A program made the translations under genes and the position numbers. Under the pieces are notes generated by a model. That model saw only the letters and a program-made list of their open reading frames with translations, was not told the DNA's origin and did not search any database. This document shows, in pieces, positions 27,048 to 34,676 of a stretch of DNA of 64,000 nt (positions are counted from its first letter, which is position 1; every line of letters begins with the position of its first letter). The stretch comes from Numidum massiliense (GTDB taxonomy: Bacteria > Bacillota > Bacilli > Thermoactinomycetales > Novibacillaceae): NCBI RefSeq assembly GCF_001375555.1, contig NZ_CTDZ01000009.1, positions 2,225,758 to 2,289,757 of the forward strand. The letters run 5' to 3'.

Positions 27048-27248
27048 TCACTCCCACGTTTTTTTATTAAGTGCCATTTTCTGTCCGATTTCTTCAAAAA
27101 AGCTGACCCACCGTTCGCAAGATAAGGAAGACATTTCTTCCAAATAGTAAAACAATAATGCACAAGCTATAGCTATTTTGACAACCCCTGCAGCATGTCG
27201 AAGTAAGAACCTTGTATTAATCGTCTCCGGCTGCATCGTTTGTCTCAT
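27048..27248 (-). CDS. Small open reading frame at the head of the biosynthetic operon
   Basis: 66 codons with no recognisable family. It has a weakly hydrophobic centre (GVVKIAIACALLFYYLEE) and ends nine bases before the carrier-citrate-synthase start; its last codons form that gene's ribosome-binding region, which hints at coupling. Its own ATG lacks a clear ribosome-binding site. It could be a leader peptide or a remnant. Confidence 0.35.
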   Translation of the reverse strand: MRQTMQPETINTRFLLRHAAGVVKIAIACALLFYYLEEMSSLSCERWVSFFEEIGQKMALNKKTWE

Positions 27249-27671
27249 AAGCTAATTCGACAACAAATCGCAAATTCCTGCCCATTTCATGAATTTTTTT
27301 ATCTCGTTTGAGTTTGTAACCTTGATGACGATAGTAGTATTGTAGAATGACTAAATATAGCTCTTTTAAAAGAATTACCTCATTAGGAAAATACCCTCTA
27401 TGTTTGGGCTAATTCCTTTTACAATAAATTTGCAGTGGTTCGAACCGGACAATCAACGCATCGATCACCCTTAATCACCCTTTTGCTTCTCTTGGGTTGT
27501 TCTGGACCAATTTGGATGGTTGCCTTTTTGAAGTGATGACTGTTGAGTCATTATTGGGATGTGTTCAGCCTTCTTTCCTTTATTTTGGAAGGGCTTTGTT
27601 CTAGGCAAATATATCACCCCCTTCTATAATTAATTATAGGGTAGAAAATTTACAAATAGGAGGTGAACACT
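27249..27671. other. Divergent intergenic region between the biosynthetic and PTS operons
   Basis: 423 bp without a convincing gene; it must hold the promoters of both operons. It contains the perfect palindrome at 27624-27639. A minus-strand frame around 27420-27520 reads ...GPEQPKRSKRVIKGDRC..., with no start and no family, probably a shadow or a remnant. Confidence 0.5.
27624..27639. promoter_or_regulatory. 16-bp perfect palindrome, probable promoter/operator of the PTS regulator operon
   Basis: CTATAATTAATTATAG contains a TATAAT on each strand and ends 32 bp before the TTG start of the PRD regulator. It can act as a -10 element in either direction or as an operator overlapping it. No good -35 at 17 bp spacing was found. 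Confidence 0.45.
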
Positions 27672-29648
27672 TTGAAAAACAGACGAATCAACCAAATTAT
27701 TAACGAATTAATCACGTGCGGCAAACTGAACGACAACGATTATTGCGCCGAGTATTTCCGCGTCTCTACACGGACCATTCAAAATGACTTAAATGCCATT
27801 TCCGAAATGCTGGCGGATCATTATCAACTTTGCTTAACTAAGGATGCTAATCAAAATTGGACTCTTCAAGGTAGCGAGGAGCAAATACAGCTTTTCCACG
27901 ACGATTACAGGACGGAAGAAAAGCAATTTTTATCTCCAACTGAACAGCGTCAACTTGCTATTATGAATAAATTGCTCATCAATGGGGAGACTGTCTCCTA
28001 TCAAGCGCTATCGGAGGAATTCTTTGTCAGTCGGAGTTCAATTGCCGCTGATATGAAAACGATCAAAAAATTTTTCTTATTAGATCGAAATTATTTGGAA
28101 ACGAACAATAGTGGCACTTTCTTCGTCGGAGATGAGTATCAACGACAAAACATATTGCTACAATTTATTCTCTCTATGGATCAGCACCATACAGGGGATG
28201 CAAACAGTCTTAAGCCACTGTACAGGAGCTTATTCGGTGACGCGATGGTAAGCACACTCTCTCTCATTCTCGATGAATTTTTCGGTAAACTGAAGCACCG
28301 TGTAAACAATCAGTCGATGAAGGTTATCCAAACATCGCTTGTCATTATGGTGGGGCGAATTTTACAAGGGCATCGTATTGAGCTGGTCGAAGAGGATCCT
28401 TTTAATTTCGAGCAACTTCACGATATGACCACATATTTTTTGACCCTTGAATTAAGTGATCTTATGGAAAGTGCCTTTGAAATCAAACTGACAGATGCCG
28501 AGCTGCGGTCAATTAATAAACTGTTTATTGCTAGTGGTATTGAACCGATAAAAAACGACGTAGAAGTAACCGAGAAATACATCGATTTAATTGATGCAGC
28601 CATTAAAAAGATGGCCTATTCAACGGAAGTGCCTTTAGAAAACGACCGATTACTGCGGGAAGGTTTAATTACCCATATCATTCCCATGATATACCGCCTA
28701 CAGAACGATATTAACATTACGAATCCCTTGTTAGACGTTATTAAGGAAAAATATAGCGTGATGTACGGGTTGACTTGGTTTGTCATGATGGATATTGAAA
28801 AAGAGTTAAATCTTAACTTAACCGAAGATGAAGTCGCCTTTATCATGGTCCATTTCCAAGCTGCCATCGAACGACATCGCCAATCGATCCGCGTGCTCTT
28901 TGTCTGTCCCAACGGCTATGGCACTTCTTCCTTAATTGCCAGCCAAGTAAAACAACTGTTGCCGAATATCGATAGTTATGAAACGTTGTCGCTCTCCAAG
29001 ATTGGTTCAAAAGACTTGTCCCAATTTGACTTTATTATTTCGACCGTTCCTTTGGAGGCGCAAGAACAGACAGAAGAACAGACCATAATCAAAATATCAC
29101 CGATTCTCACACGCCAAGATGTAAAAATAATTTTGGAGCACTACGGCGAGTGGTTTATACAGCGTAGCGCCATAACAAATAGGAACATGGCCACAAATTC
29201 GCTCCTTTCGGAAGTTTTACGTCCGAAAGATATTTATCTGAATCATTCACTGAATGAAAAGGAGGAGGTTATCGGTTTTCTCTGTGACGAACTAGTGGCA
29301 GAAGGATGTGTCACTAATGAATTTAAGGAATCTGTCTACGGCCGAGAATCGTTGGCACCGACTCATATGAGTAACGGCGTGGCAATGCCTCACGGTAATC
29401 CACACTTCGTCACAAAATCAAAAATTAAAATTTTTGTCAATCCTCAGCAAACGATCTGGGATGACGAAAAGATTGATGTCGTCATTTTATTAGCTATTCA
29501 CAAAGAAGATGTGGAACATGTAGAGCCGATCCTACAGACCCTCTTCAACATTATTTTCGATCGGCAAATGATTGAGGCCATTTTCTTCCAAGAGGAAGGG
29601 CAATATATTTATGACAACATTGTTAAAGGAGTCGTCAATTATGGCTGA
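27672..29648 (+). CDS. PRD-containing PTS-controlled transcriptional regulator (MtlR/LicR type)
   Basis: About 658 residues. N-terminal helix-turn-helix domains (CAEYFRVSTRTIQNDL, FFVSRSSIAADMKTI) are followed by two PTS regulation domains (about 170-395), an EIIB-like domain with the Cys motif VLFVCPNGYGTSS, and a C-terminal EIIA domain with its His in GVAMPHGNPH. Phosphorylation of the PRD, EIIB and EIIA sites by the PTS sets its activity. The TTG at 27672 has AGGAGG seven bases upstream; the GTG at 27663 lies inside that site, so I reject it. It heads the operon and overlaps the EIIA gene by eight bases, so it likely activates its own PTS genes when the sugar is transported. Confidence 0.9.
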   Translation: MKNRRINQIINELITCGKLNDNDYCAEYFRVSTRTIQNDLNAISEMLADHYQLCLTKDANQNWTLQGSEEQIQLFHDDYRTEEKQFLSPTEQRQLAIMNKLLINGETVSYQALSEEFFVSRSSIAADMKTIKKFFLLDRNYLETNNSGTFFVGDEYQRQNILLQFILSMDQHHTGDANSLKPLYRSLFGDAMVSTLSLILDEFFGKLKHRVNNQSMKVIQTSLVIMVGRILQGHRIELVEEDPFNFEQLHDMTTYFLTLELSDLMESAFEIKLTDAELRSINKLFIASGIEPIKNDVEVTEKYIDLIDAAIKKMAYSTEVPLENDRLLREGLITHIIPMIYRLQNDINITNPLLDVIKEKYSVMYGLTWFVMMDIEKELNLNLTEDEVAFIMVHFQAAIERHRQSIRVLFVCPNGYGTSSLIASQVKQLLPNIDSYETLSLSKIGSKDLSQFDFIISTVPLEAQEQTEEQTIIKISPILTRQDVKIILEHYGEWFIQRSAITNRNMATNSLLSEVLRPKDIYLNHSLNEKEEVIGFLCDELVAEGCVTNEFKESVYGRESLAPTHMSNGVAMPHGNPHFVTKSKIKIFVNPQQTIWDDEKIDVVILLAIHKEDVEHVEPILQTLFNIIFDRQMIEAIFFQEEGQYIYDNIVKGVVNYG

Positions 29649-30111
29649 AACTGAAAATAAATTGAAGCAATTACTGACGAAGGAACGTATGCTACATCTT
29701 CAAGCGGTGTCCTCATGGGAGCAGGCGGTCGACCTTGCGTGTGAACCGCTTTTAAATGAAGGATCGATTAGTGACCTATATGTAACGAACATCAAAAAAA
29801 ACGTAAAAGAAAATGGCCCCTATATGGTTCTCGCCGATTACTTCGCCTTGATGCATGCTAAAGCTGGTGAAGGCGTCAACGAACTGTCCATGTCACTGTT
29901 AATTGTGGACGAAGAGGTAGATCTCGTAGGGGTTCCTGTGAAGCTCTTTCTCATCTTGGCCGCCGAGGACAGCCGCACTCATATCGATGCATTAGCAGAT
30001 ATTACTACCTTATTAATGGATCAGGCATCATTTAATACATTTCTAAACGGAGACATTGAACAAATTTCGCGATTAATTGAAACCAATGTGAAGGGAGGTG
30101 ATCAATCGTGA
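29641..30111 (+). CDS. PTS EIIA component, ascorbate (Ula) type
   Basis: 156 residues of the PTS EIIA type-2 family, closest in pattern to UlaC. The phosphorylated His is in YFALMHAKAGEGVNE. It passes phosphate from HPr to the EIIB encoded next. ATG 29641 has AAAGGAG nine bases upstream; the frame is open further left but those codons lie inside the regulator gene. The stop overlaps the GTG start of the EIIB gene. Confidence 0.88.
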   Translation: MAETENKLKQLLTKERMLHLQAVSSWEQAVDLACEPLLNEGSISDLYVTNIKKNVKENGPYMVLADYFALMHAKAGEGVNELSMSLLIVDEEVDLVGVPVKLFLILAAEDSRTHIDALADITTLLMDQASFNTFLNGDIEQISRLIETNVKGGDQS

Positions 30112-30386
30112 AGTTTTTAGCAGTGTGTGGTTTTGGGGTCGGTTCCTCCATGGTCTTAAAAATGACGTTAGAGCGTGTGGCACGGGAGTTAGGGATTGAA
30201 GCTGACGTAGAAAACACCGATCTCAGTAGTGCAAAGGGCACAGCTTGCGATGCCATCTTTACTAGCCACGAGCTCCTCGGGGAATTAGAGAGTTCTGTCA
30301 ATTGTCCGATCTATCCGATTAAAAAGTACATGGACACGAACGAAGTAAAAGGGGCGCTGCAATCATTTTTAGAAACGAAGGCTTAG
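30108..30386 (+). CDS. PTS EIIB component, ascorbate (Ula) type
   Basis: 92 residues with the phosphocysteine loop CGFGVGSSMVLKMTLE at the N-terminus, as in UlaB. It starts at GTG 30108, overlapping the stop of the EIIA gene by four bases, with GGGAGGTGA eight bases upstream. It donates phosphate to the incoming sugar on EIIC. Confidence 0.9.
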   Translation: MKFLAVCGFGVGSSMVLKMTLERVARELGIEADVENTDLSSAKGTACDAIFTSHELLGELESSVNCPIYPIKKYMDTNEVKGALQSFLETKA

Positions 30387-30408
30387 CGTGCAAGTAGCAG
30401 GATGATGT

Positions 30409-30463
30409 CAAGCCCTTCTTTTAACGTATCGTCGCTTTTGATGGATGTGTTAAAAAGGGCTTG
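30409..30463 (+). promoter_or_regulatory. Long hairpin between EIIB and EIIC genes
   Basis: CAAGCCCTTCTTTTAAC pairs with GTTAAAAAGGGCTTG, one base bulged, around a 23-nt loop. It lacks a T-run, so it probably protects or processes the transcript or attenuates EIIC expression rather than fully terminating it. Confidence 0.6.
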
Positions 30464-30490
30464 AACACAATATACAAGGAGGCGTTTGAA

Positions 30491-31735
30491 TTGGATTTTA
30501 TAGCCAACCAAATTCTTAAAAATCCCCCTGTTCTACTTGGTCTAATAGCGGCCATCGGATTAATTGTGCAGAGGAAAAGCTTTTCTGATATTGTCAAGGG
30601 TTCTCTTGCAGCAGCCTTCGGGATGGTGCTCCTAAGTAAAGGCGTGGAAATGTTAGTCGGGACGATCGCTCCGATCAATACCGCTTTCCAAGGTGCCTTA
30701 GCTGGAGGTGAAGTTGCCGACGGATTGAACGATGCCACCTTCACCGCTTCATACGGTGGCGATGTAGGGATGGCTATGTTTTTGGGCTTAATCATTCACT
30801 TATTGATTGCCCGATTGACGCCTGTTAAGACGATTTTCTTAACTGGTCACATGTTGTGGTGGTTCCCCTTCGTCTTTATCGCTGCTGGCGTGGAAGCCGG
30901 TATGAAAGGTACGACGCTCATTGTCTTCGGGGCCATCTGTTCTGCACTCTATTGGTCCTTCATGCCTTGGATTATGCGTAAATACGTTTGGGATGCAACG
31001 GGTGACAATTCTTTCCTAATCGGGCACCCCACAGGATTCCTCAGCTTGATCTCAGGTTTTGTCGCCAAACGAGTCGGCAACAAAGAAAAATCAACGGAAG
31101 ACATAAAGGTGCCAAAGAGCTTGTCCTTCTTCCGCGAAATTTCCGTCACAGGCGGCATTGTCATTGCCATTATGTACGTAGTCGTCGGCTTATTGATCCC
31201 ATCTTTAATTGAAGATGGCGAGTATTTATCAATGACTGCCGTCAACAACGGTCTTAGCTTTGGTGCTGGTTTACTCCTCATGCTATTCGGTGTAAGAATG
31301 TTGATTAACCAAATCATTCCCGCTTTCCAAGGTATTTCGGAAAAGCTCATTCCAAATGCAGTTCCGGCTTTTGATGCACCCATTATTTTTAACTATCGAC
31401 CGAACGCCGTCATTATCGGCTTCGTTGTCGCCATGATCACGTCTACCGTAATGATTGTAATTGCCAATACGACGAATATGTTCGGTGTGTTGCTCGTACC
31501 GTTGGTCATCACCAGCTTCTTCGAATGCGGTGCCGCGGCCGTGATTGGCGAAGGTCAAGGGGGCTTACGGGGAAGTATTATCGGGAGTGCCGTCGCTGGT
31601 GTTGTGATGGTCTTGGTGATGGGTGTCTCGGTGACGATGTTCGACAGCACCATTCAAAACTGGCTCTTAATCTTCGGCGGTAACGACTTCTCTATTTTCG
31701 GACCAATTGCGAAGTTAATTGCAAGCATCTTTTAA
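30491..31735 (+). CDS. PTS EIIC permease, ascorbate (UlaA/SgaT) family
   Basis: About 414 residues with around ten to eleven membrane segments. The start region FIANQILKNPPVLLGLIAAIGL and the conserved FNYRPNAVIIGF are typical of UlaA-type EIIC proteins. It transports the sugar and presents it to EIIB. TTG 30491 has AAGGAGG eight bases upstream; the earlier TTG at 30461 falls in the hairpin arm. The exact sugar (ascorbate or a pentitol-like compound) cannot be fixed, because no ulaG/D/E/F-type catabolic enzymes follow. Confidence 0.88.
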   Translation: MDFIANQILKNPPVLLGLIAAIGLIVQRKSFSDIVKGSLAAAFGMVLLSKGVEMLVGTIAPINTAFQGALAGGEVADGLNDATFTASYGGDVGMAMFLGLIIHLLIARLTPVKTIFLTGHMLWWFPFVFIAAGVEAGMKGTTLIVFGAICSALYWSFMPWIMRKYVWDATGDNSFLIGHPTGFLSLISGFVAKRVGNKEKSTEDIKVPKSLSFFREISVTGGIVIAIMYVVVGLLIPSLIEDGEYLSMTAVNNGLSFGAGLLLMLFGVRMLINQIIPAFQGISEKLIPNAVPAFDAPIIFNYRPNAVIIGFVVAMITSTVMIVIANTTNMFGVLLVPLVITSFFECGAAAVIGEGQGGLRGSIIGSAVAGVVMVLVMGVSVTMFDSTIQNWLLIFGGNDFSIFGPIAKLIASIF

Positions 31736-31770
31736 TGTCAGCATCTTATAATGTCAGCATCTTTTAATGG
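31725..31770. repeat. 16-bp tandem repeat over the EIIC stop codon, three units
   Basis: GCATCTTTTAATGTCA, GCATCTTATAATGTCA and GCATCTTTTAATGG follow each other. The first unit contains the last codons and the TAA of the EIIC gene, so the array looks like slippage duplication of the gene's end. Confidence 0.85.
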
Positions 31771-31779
31771 GGTGTGATC

Positions 31780-32520
31780 ATGACCTTTCAATATTTCAAC
31801 AAAATGGCGGAACTACTTGCTACGGTAGAAAAAGAGGAAAAGGACGCTATGCTAAAGGCCCGAGATATCTTAGTGGAGGCTACAGAGAAGAAGCGTTCGA
31901 TCTATATTTTTGGTGCGAGCCACGCCGGTATTTTGGCGCAAGAGATGTACTATCGCGCCGGCGGTTTAATGACCATCAATCCGATCTTCGGCAGAGAGCT
32001 GATGTTAGACAATGAACCAATCACGCTCACTAGCCAGATGGAACGCTTAGTCGGCTACGGGACAGTGTTAGCTAAAAAAGTAAATTTTAAAGCAGACGAT
32101 GTCTTAATCTTACACTCGGTCTCCGGCCGCAACCCTGTGACGATTGAGATGGGAATGGTCGCCCAAGAAAAAGGAGTTAACGTCATTTCCTTAACGAATA
32201 TGACTTACTCTAAAGGCACCACTTCCCGCCATCCGTCTGGCAAAAAATTGTACGATGTGAGCGATGTCGTCATCGATAACCACGGTGCCATTGGCGACGC
32301 TACCTGTACCATCGAAGGCATCGATCAAAAAGTCGCCCCTTCTTCTACGGTTGTAGGGGCAACGATCTTGAATGCCATCGTCGTTGAAGTGTGTCAAAAG
32401 TTAGTGGATCGCGGGATGAAGTACCCGCCGATTTTTTACAGTGCCAACTTAGACGGTGGCGATGCATTGAATCAAGCACTGTACGAGAAATACAAGGATA
32501 GTATTCACTATCGTTTCTAA
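31780..32520 (+). CDS. SIS-domain protein (UPF0309 type)
   Basis: About 246 residues. A sugar-isomerase (SIS) fold: RSIYIFGASHAGILAQEMYYRAGG forms the phosphosugar-binding loop at the N-terminal side (key residues GASHAG), DDVLILHSVSGRNPVTIEM the second Ser-rich loop, and GVNVISLTNMTYS the next strand. Such proteins isomerise, deaminate or cleave phosphorylated amino sugars or sugars. As last gene of the PTS operon it probably acts on the imported sugar phosphate. ATG 31780 follows GGGGTG. Confidence 0.82.
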   Translation: MTFQYFNKMAELLATVEKEEKDAMLKARDILVEATEKKRSIYIFGASHAGILAQEMYYRAGGLMTINPIFGRELMLDNEPITLTSQMERLVGYGTVLAKKVNFKADDVLILHSVSGRNPVTIEMGMVAQEKGVNVISLTNMTYSKGTTSRHPSGKKLYDVSDVVIDNHGAIGDATCTIEGIDQKVAPSSTVVGATILNAIVVEVCQKLVDRGMKYPPIFYSANLDGGDALNQALYEKYKDSIHYRF

Positions 32521-32543
32521 ACGATTGCCTAGCTGCCAGTGAA

Positions 32544-32600
32544 AAAGGAATTGGCAACAGTATGGGTTAACACCTCCCCCCTCACTGCGCCAATTCCTTT
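32544..32600 (+). terminator. Hairpin after the PTS operon
   Basis: AAAGGAATTGGC pairs perfectly with GCCAATTCCTTT over a 33-nt loop, 24 bp past the stop. GCGTGCTTTTC follows, so the T-run is weak; terminator by position. Confidence 0.55.
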
Positions 32601-32624
32601 GCGTGCTTTTCAATGTGCCGACCG

Positions 32625-32741
32625 CGACTGTATGCCGATCGCGACTGCATGCCGGCCACGACTGCATGCCGGCCACGACTGCATGCCGGCCATGACTGTA
32701 TACCGATCGCGACTATATGTCGGCCACGACTCTCGGGCACA
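32625..32741. repeat. 17-bp GC-rich tandem repeat, six to seven units
   Basis: The unit is CGACTGCATGCCGGCCA with substitutions (CGACTGTATGCCGATCG, CGACTATATGTCGGCCA). Units contain GCATGC and GGCC palindromes. The array sits between the convergent PTS and DUF5085 operons and is not separated by spacers, so it is not a CRISPR. Confidence 0.85.
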
Positions 32742-32749
32742 CGTGTACG

Positions 32750-33208
32750 TTATGCAACCTCGACCCCGACTCCGACACTCATCTCCACATAAGGTTCCCC
32801 GGCGTTGCTTCTTTTGTAGACCACGAAAATCGGCGTCCTCTGACTCATGTCGTGCTTGTTTATATAATCGATCAGCGCCCAGTACTGCACTTGTGATTGT
32901 TCGTTAAAATCGGCGGTGATCCGCGTCATGAGCATTTGGTCGACGAAGAAATAGCTGTGGAATTGAATCTCTTCTTCCGGATCCACGTCAAAATCGTCTT
33001 CCTCGATCGCGAGAAATAGTTCCGCAGTCATAATTTCCGCGGTCGGATCACTCATGATGGTAAAGAATAAAGTGCCGTTCGTATGATAGCCATGTTCACG
33101 CAAGATCGTGTCAAAATCAGTCATGGCCAGATCGATCTCCTCCGGCACAAACCGGTACAGCTTGGACGCGACGTTCCGGTGGGCGATGACATGGTTCTCC
33201 ACAATCAT
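32750..33208 (-). CDS. DUF5085-family protein of the LXG operon (second copy)
   Basis: 152 residues, similar in length and pattern to its upstream neighbour (NGTLFFTIMSDPTAEIMTAE, IQFHSYFFVDQMLMTRITAD). DUF5085 proteins are found beside LXG toxins of type VII secretion in bacilli; their biochemical role is unknown to me, and a chaperone or adaptor is a guess. It overlaps the preceding gene by four bases and is the last gene of the toxin operon. Confidence 0.65.
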   Translation of the reverse strand: MIVENHVIAHRNVASKLYRFVPEEIDLAMTDFDTILREHGYHTNGTLFFTIMSDPTAEIMTAELFLAIEEDDFDVDPEEEIQFHSYFFVDQMLMTRITADFNEQSQVQYWALIDYINKHDMSQRTPIFVVYKRSNAGEPYVEMSVGVGVEVA

Positions 33209-33663
33209 GACTGATCACCTCGCTCCCGGATGGGGACGTATAAGTCAATAATGATGTCGTCGAACACTTTCAACAACACACAGTAATACGTGTCCTCCAG
33301 CTCGATCTGTTGTTCACTGGCATACTGCTTCACTCGATCGTAAGCATCATAAAAGTCAACGGCTTCGTCCGCCTGTCGCAAGACGAGGGCGTCATCGATG
33401 CGGAACTGCTCTTCAAAGCGAAAATGCGTCTCGTCACTTAAGCTTATAGGGACATTGATCGGTAAGTAGTACGTAAAGTGGACAAATTCGGCTTTACCGT
33501 CCTCCGGTGACACAGAGAAAAACACGGGACCGTTTTGATAAATATCCCGCGTTAACGGAAAATCTTCCAGAATAAAAATACCTTCCTGCCAGTCTTTCTT
33601 TAACTGCCGTGTTTCATAAACAATGACGTTGTCAAAAATGAGGGGGCGCTGCTCGATCTTCAT
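33205..33663 (-). CDS. DUF5085-family protein of the LXG operon (first copy)
   Basis: 152 residues from ATG 33663, which has AGGAGAGG about ten bases upstream; the longer frame to 33729 has no ribosome-binding site. IYQNGPVFFSVSPEDGKAEF and FTYYLPINVPISL are typical DUF5085 strands. A decayed copy of about 110 bp of this gene recurs at 37665-37775. Confidence 0.7.
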   Translation of the reverse strand: MKIEQRPLIFDNVIVYETRQLKKDWQEGIFILEDFPLTRDIYQNGPVFFSVSPEDGKAEFVHFTYYLPINVPISLSDETHFRFEEQFRIDDALVLRQADEAVDFYDAYDRVKQYASEQQIELEDTYYCVLLKVFDDIIIDLYVPIRERGDQS

Positions 33664-33754
33664 CGTTAACAATCCTCTCCTGTATGTTCGCTCTTCTCGA
33701 TGACATCTGTGACTCTTACGACTTGACATAGACTCTGACTGCGTGACATTGCAA

Positions 33755-34054
33755 TTATATAGCAGCTTGTGGACCGGAAACTTTGTTGCTAGCTCGGGCT
33801 AACGCTTCATCCTGCTTTTGGATGGATTCACCAACCTTCACCAGTGTCTGAATGTCGGCCTCGAGGATCTCCTTGTACCTTGCAAACAGTTTGGTCGCCT
33901 CGATAAACATTTCCAAGTCGTCCGTGAACGGCTTAATATTCGTTCGATTAAATGAGGCATAGCAACCAAAGGTCGTTAAGCCAGACTGGGAGTTTTTAAT
34001 TTGCCCGACTTTGTCACGGTATTCTCCGATATTAATGCTTACTTGCTTCGACAC
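33755..34054 (-). CDS. Small helical T7SS-associated protein, YwqI-like (DUF5344 type)
   Basis: 99 residues, predicted all-helical, of the TIGR04197/DUF5344 group encoded beside LXG toxins. The N-terminus SKQVSINIGEYRDKVGQIK and the closing QDEALARASNK resemble YwqI. These WXG100-sized proteins bind the LXG domain and help target the toxin to the type VII secretion machine. Seven bases separate it from the YwqH-like gene. Confidence 0.72.
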   Translation of the reverse strand: MSKQVSINIGEYRDKVGQIKNSQSGLTTFGCYASFNRTNIKPFTDDLEMFIEATKLFARYKEILEADIQTLVKVGESIQKQDEALARASNKVSGPQAAI

Positions 34055-34060
34055 TGTACA

Positions 34061-34480
34061 TCACTTCCTTCGCTCTCGTTCAATTTGGTTGCTAATACTC
34101 GTTATTTGTGAAGAGATGGTAGACAACTCGGACTGATACATACCTTGCAGGCTTTCTGCCCGCGCAATTTCCTCGTCCACCTGTTCTTTGATTCCCTCTG
34201 TTTTGGCCACGAAGTTTTTGACGCTCTCTTTGTACGCATTGTACCGATCGTCAAATTTCTGCTTATGCTCACCTTTCCACTGGCCTTCGTCAACTGTTAA
34301 ACTGTCTACTCGTTGTTGATGGCCTTTCAAAGTAGTGATCTGAGTAGACAATTCCGTTGCAGCTGTCCGCAAACGGCTGATTTTTTCGTTCACTGTCGTA
34401 AGTTGGCCTTGAAGATTGTCTTTTGCGCCAATGAGTCTCGCTTGCTGTCCATATAACATCTCGATGGCAGCCCGGTTCAT
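34061..34480 (-). CDS. Coiled-coil T7SS-associated protein, YwqH-like (DUF5082)
   Basis: 139 residues, nearly all helix or coiled coil, with the W-x-G element in EGQWKGEHKQKFDDRY. This is the YwqH/Lap1 type, a partner of LXG domains. In Bacillus subtilis the ywqH-ywqI pair precedes the toxin gene; here the pair follows toxin and immunity genes. A truncated second copy with over 95 percent identical residues lies at 38036-38285. Confidence 0.78.
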   Translation of the reverse strand: MNRAAIEMLYGQQARLIGAKDNLQGQLTTVNEKISRLRTAATELSTQITTLKGHQQRVDSLTVDEGQWKGEHKQKFDDRYNAYKESVKNFVAKTEGIKEQVDEEIARAESLQGMYQSELSTISSQITSISNQIERERRK

Positions 34481-34676
34481 AGGATCACGTCCTTTCGGTT
34501 CACTTGAGATGGAATGTCACTAACGGCCTAGATGTCCAGTTTTAGTAGGTGCTCGATTTAGAATAACTTGTCGGTGAGTCATAGGTACCGTCCCTCGTGT
34601 TCATTCGTAGCTGCTTTTCTATAACTTTAGGGACACACACGACCACACTTAACCTGCTACGGACACTTAACGCACG

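Noticed and set aside
27048-27248. Acyl-CoA-dehydrogenase-like fragment before the carrier-citrate synthase gene
   Set aside because: The resemblance in the helical segment is too weak; listed only as a small unassigned frame.
27420-27530. Minus-strand frame with C-x2-C pattern upstream of the biosynthetic operon
   Set aside because: No start, only about 35 codons, and no wider similarity I can name.
32625-32741. Possible CRISPR array
   Set aside because: The 17-bp units abut with no spacers, and no cas genes are in the window.
32539-32907. Plus-strand frame through the 17-bp array
   Set aside because: Repeat-derived residues (repeated R-L-H-A-G-H-D) and antisense to the DUF5085 gene.
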